A DNA stretch of 64,000 nt from Corallococcus sp. NCRR. GTDB lineage: Bacteria; Myxococcota; Myxococcia; Myxococcales; Myxococcaceae. The notes under the pieces were generated by a model. The model saw only the letters and a list, made by a program, of their open reading frames with translations. It had not been told where the DNA came from and did not search any database. The DNA lies in the NCBI RefSeq assembly GCF_026965535.1, contig NZ_CP114039.1, positions 8,663,461-8,727,460 on the forward strand. Direction: 5' to 3'. Made by a program: the position numbers and the translations under genes. Position 1 is the first letter of the stretch, and the number at the start of each line of letters is the position of its first letter. Below are positions 63,853 to 64,000 of the stretch, in pieces.

Positions 63853-64000
63853 CGCGACGTCTCCCCCTGCGTTGCTTCCGTCCCCGCATCCGGTGCGGCC
63901 GTTTCCAACGGACGCATCGCCTGGGCAAAGCGCTCCACCGACACGCGCTCCCGCAGGTCCTTCATCCACCGCGCTTCCGCCTCACGGCGAGCCTCCGCCG
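63849..64000 (-). CDS. 3' end of an upstream gene, truncated by window edge
   Basis: The minus-strand frame ending at TGA 63849-63851 is open to the window edge (about 49 residues): it contains RWMKDLRERVSVERFAQAM and ends TEATQGETSR. It is Ala/Glu/Arg-rich and probably coiled. Its stop overlaps the RHS lipoprotein start (ATGA), so the two are translationally coupled. No function can be assigned from this fragment. Confidence 0.6.
   Translation of the reverse strand, partial: AEARREAEARWMKDLRERVSVERFAQAMRPLETAAPDAGTEATQGETSR

Overview
The window is very GC-rich and dense with sensor kinases, Ser/Thr protein kinases, PilZ, VTC and DUF4956 proteins, and lipoproteins with Asp-Ala-Gly-rich linkers. 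That profile points to a fruiting myxobacterium (Myxococcota, Myxococcaceae, Corallococcus/Myxococcus-like). The genus is an inference from style of gene content, not from a marker gene. Genes are tightly packed, often with ATGA or TGATG stop/start overlaps, and intergenic hairpins separate convergent units.

Layout. 1-638: tail of a PAP2 phosphatase. 720-2063: GntR-type regulator with a long disordered tail. 2064-3929: a decayed patch with palindromic repeats, a broken IS3-type transposase and remnants of a hybrid kinase and a CheR methyltransferase. An intact CheB and a REC-histidine kinase follow (3945-5706). 5696-9646: a metallophosphoesterase that resembles eukaryotic lariat debranching enzyme Dbr1, and an ASH-repeat/vWA lipoprotein. 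10066-14410: uvrA and a POT peptide transporter. 14407-19339: PAS/GAF kinase, FIST sensor protein and a second POT transporter. 19505-25661: a three-gene signalling operon (pseudo-receiver/PilZ/acyltransferase-like protein, SAM methyltransferase, two-module hybrid kinase). 26040-31977: nadA, a zinc-ribbon protein, an exported Cys-rich protein, a polytopic membrane protein, a hypothetical protein and a SprT-like protein. 32103-42462: two membrane-anchored Ser/Thr kinases (the first with an apparent frameshift), a lipoprotein, and housekeeping genes (GDPD, deoxynucleoside kinase, thioesterase, IscA/ErpA-like, rhodanese).

The most interesting system is the five-gene operon 42688-47948: outer-membrane beta-barrel, VTC polyphosphate-polymerase domain, thymidylate-kinase-like domain fused to about nine 27-residue helical repeats, DUF4956 membrane protein, and a lipoprotein. 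The last three genes are joined by ATGA overlaps and the unit ends in a strong terminator. I infer an envelope-associated polyphosphate or nucleotide-phosphate system; its function is not known to me.

The last quarter (48239-63852, minus strand) is one giant lipoprotein-type RHS/YD-repeat polymorphic toxin of about 5060 residues: Ig-like repeats, a large middle region, the RHS core, a short C-terminal toxin resembling Ntox50, then a small putative immunity gene. The toxin tip and immunity gene are visibly lower in GC than the rest, as expected for an exchangeable cassette. No tRNA, rRNA or CRISPR array was recognised.
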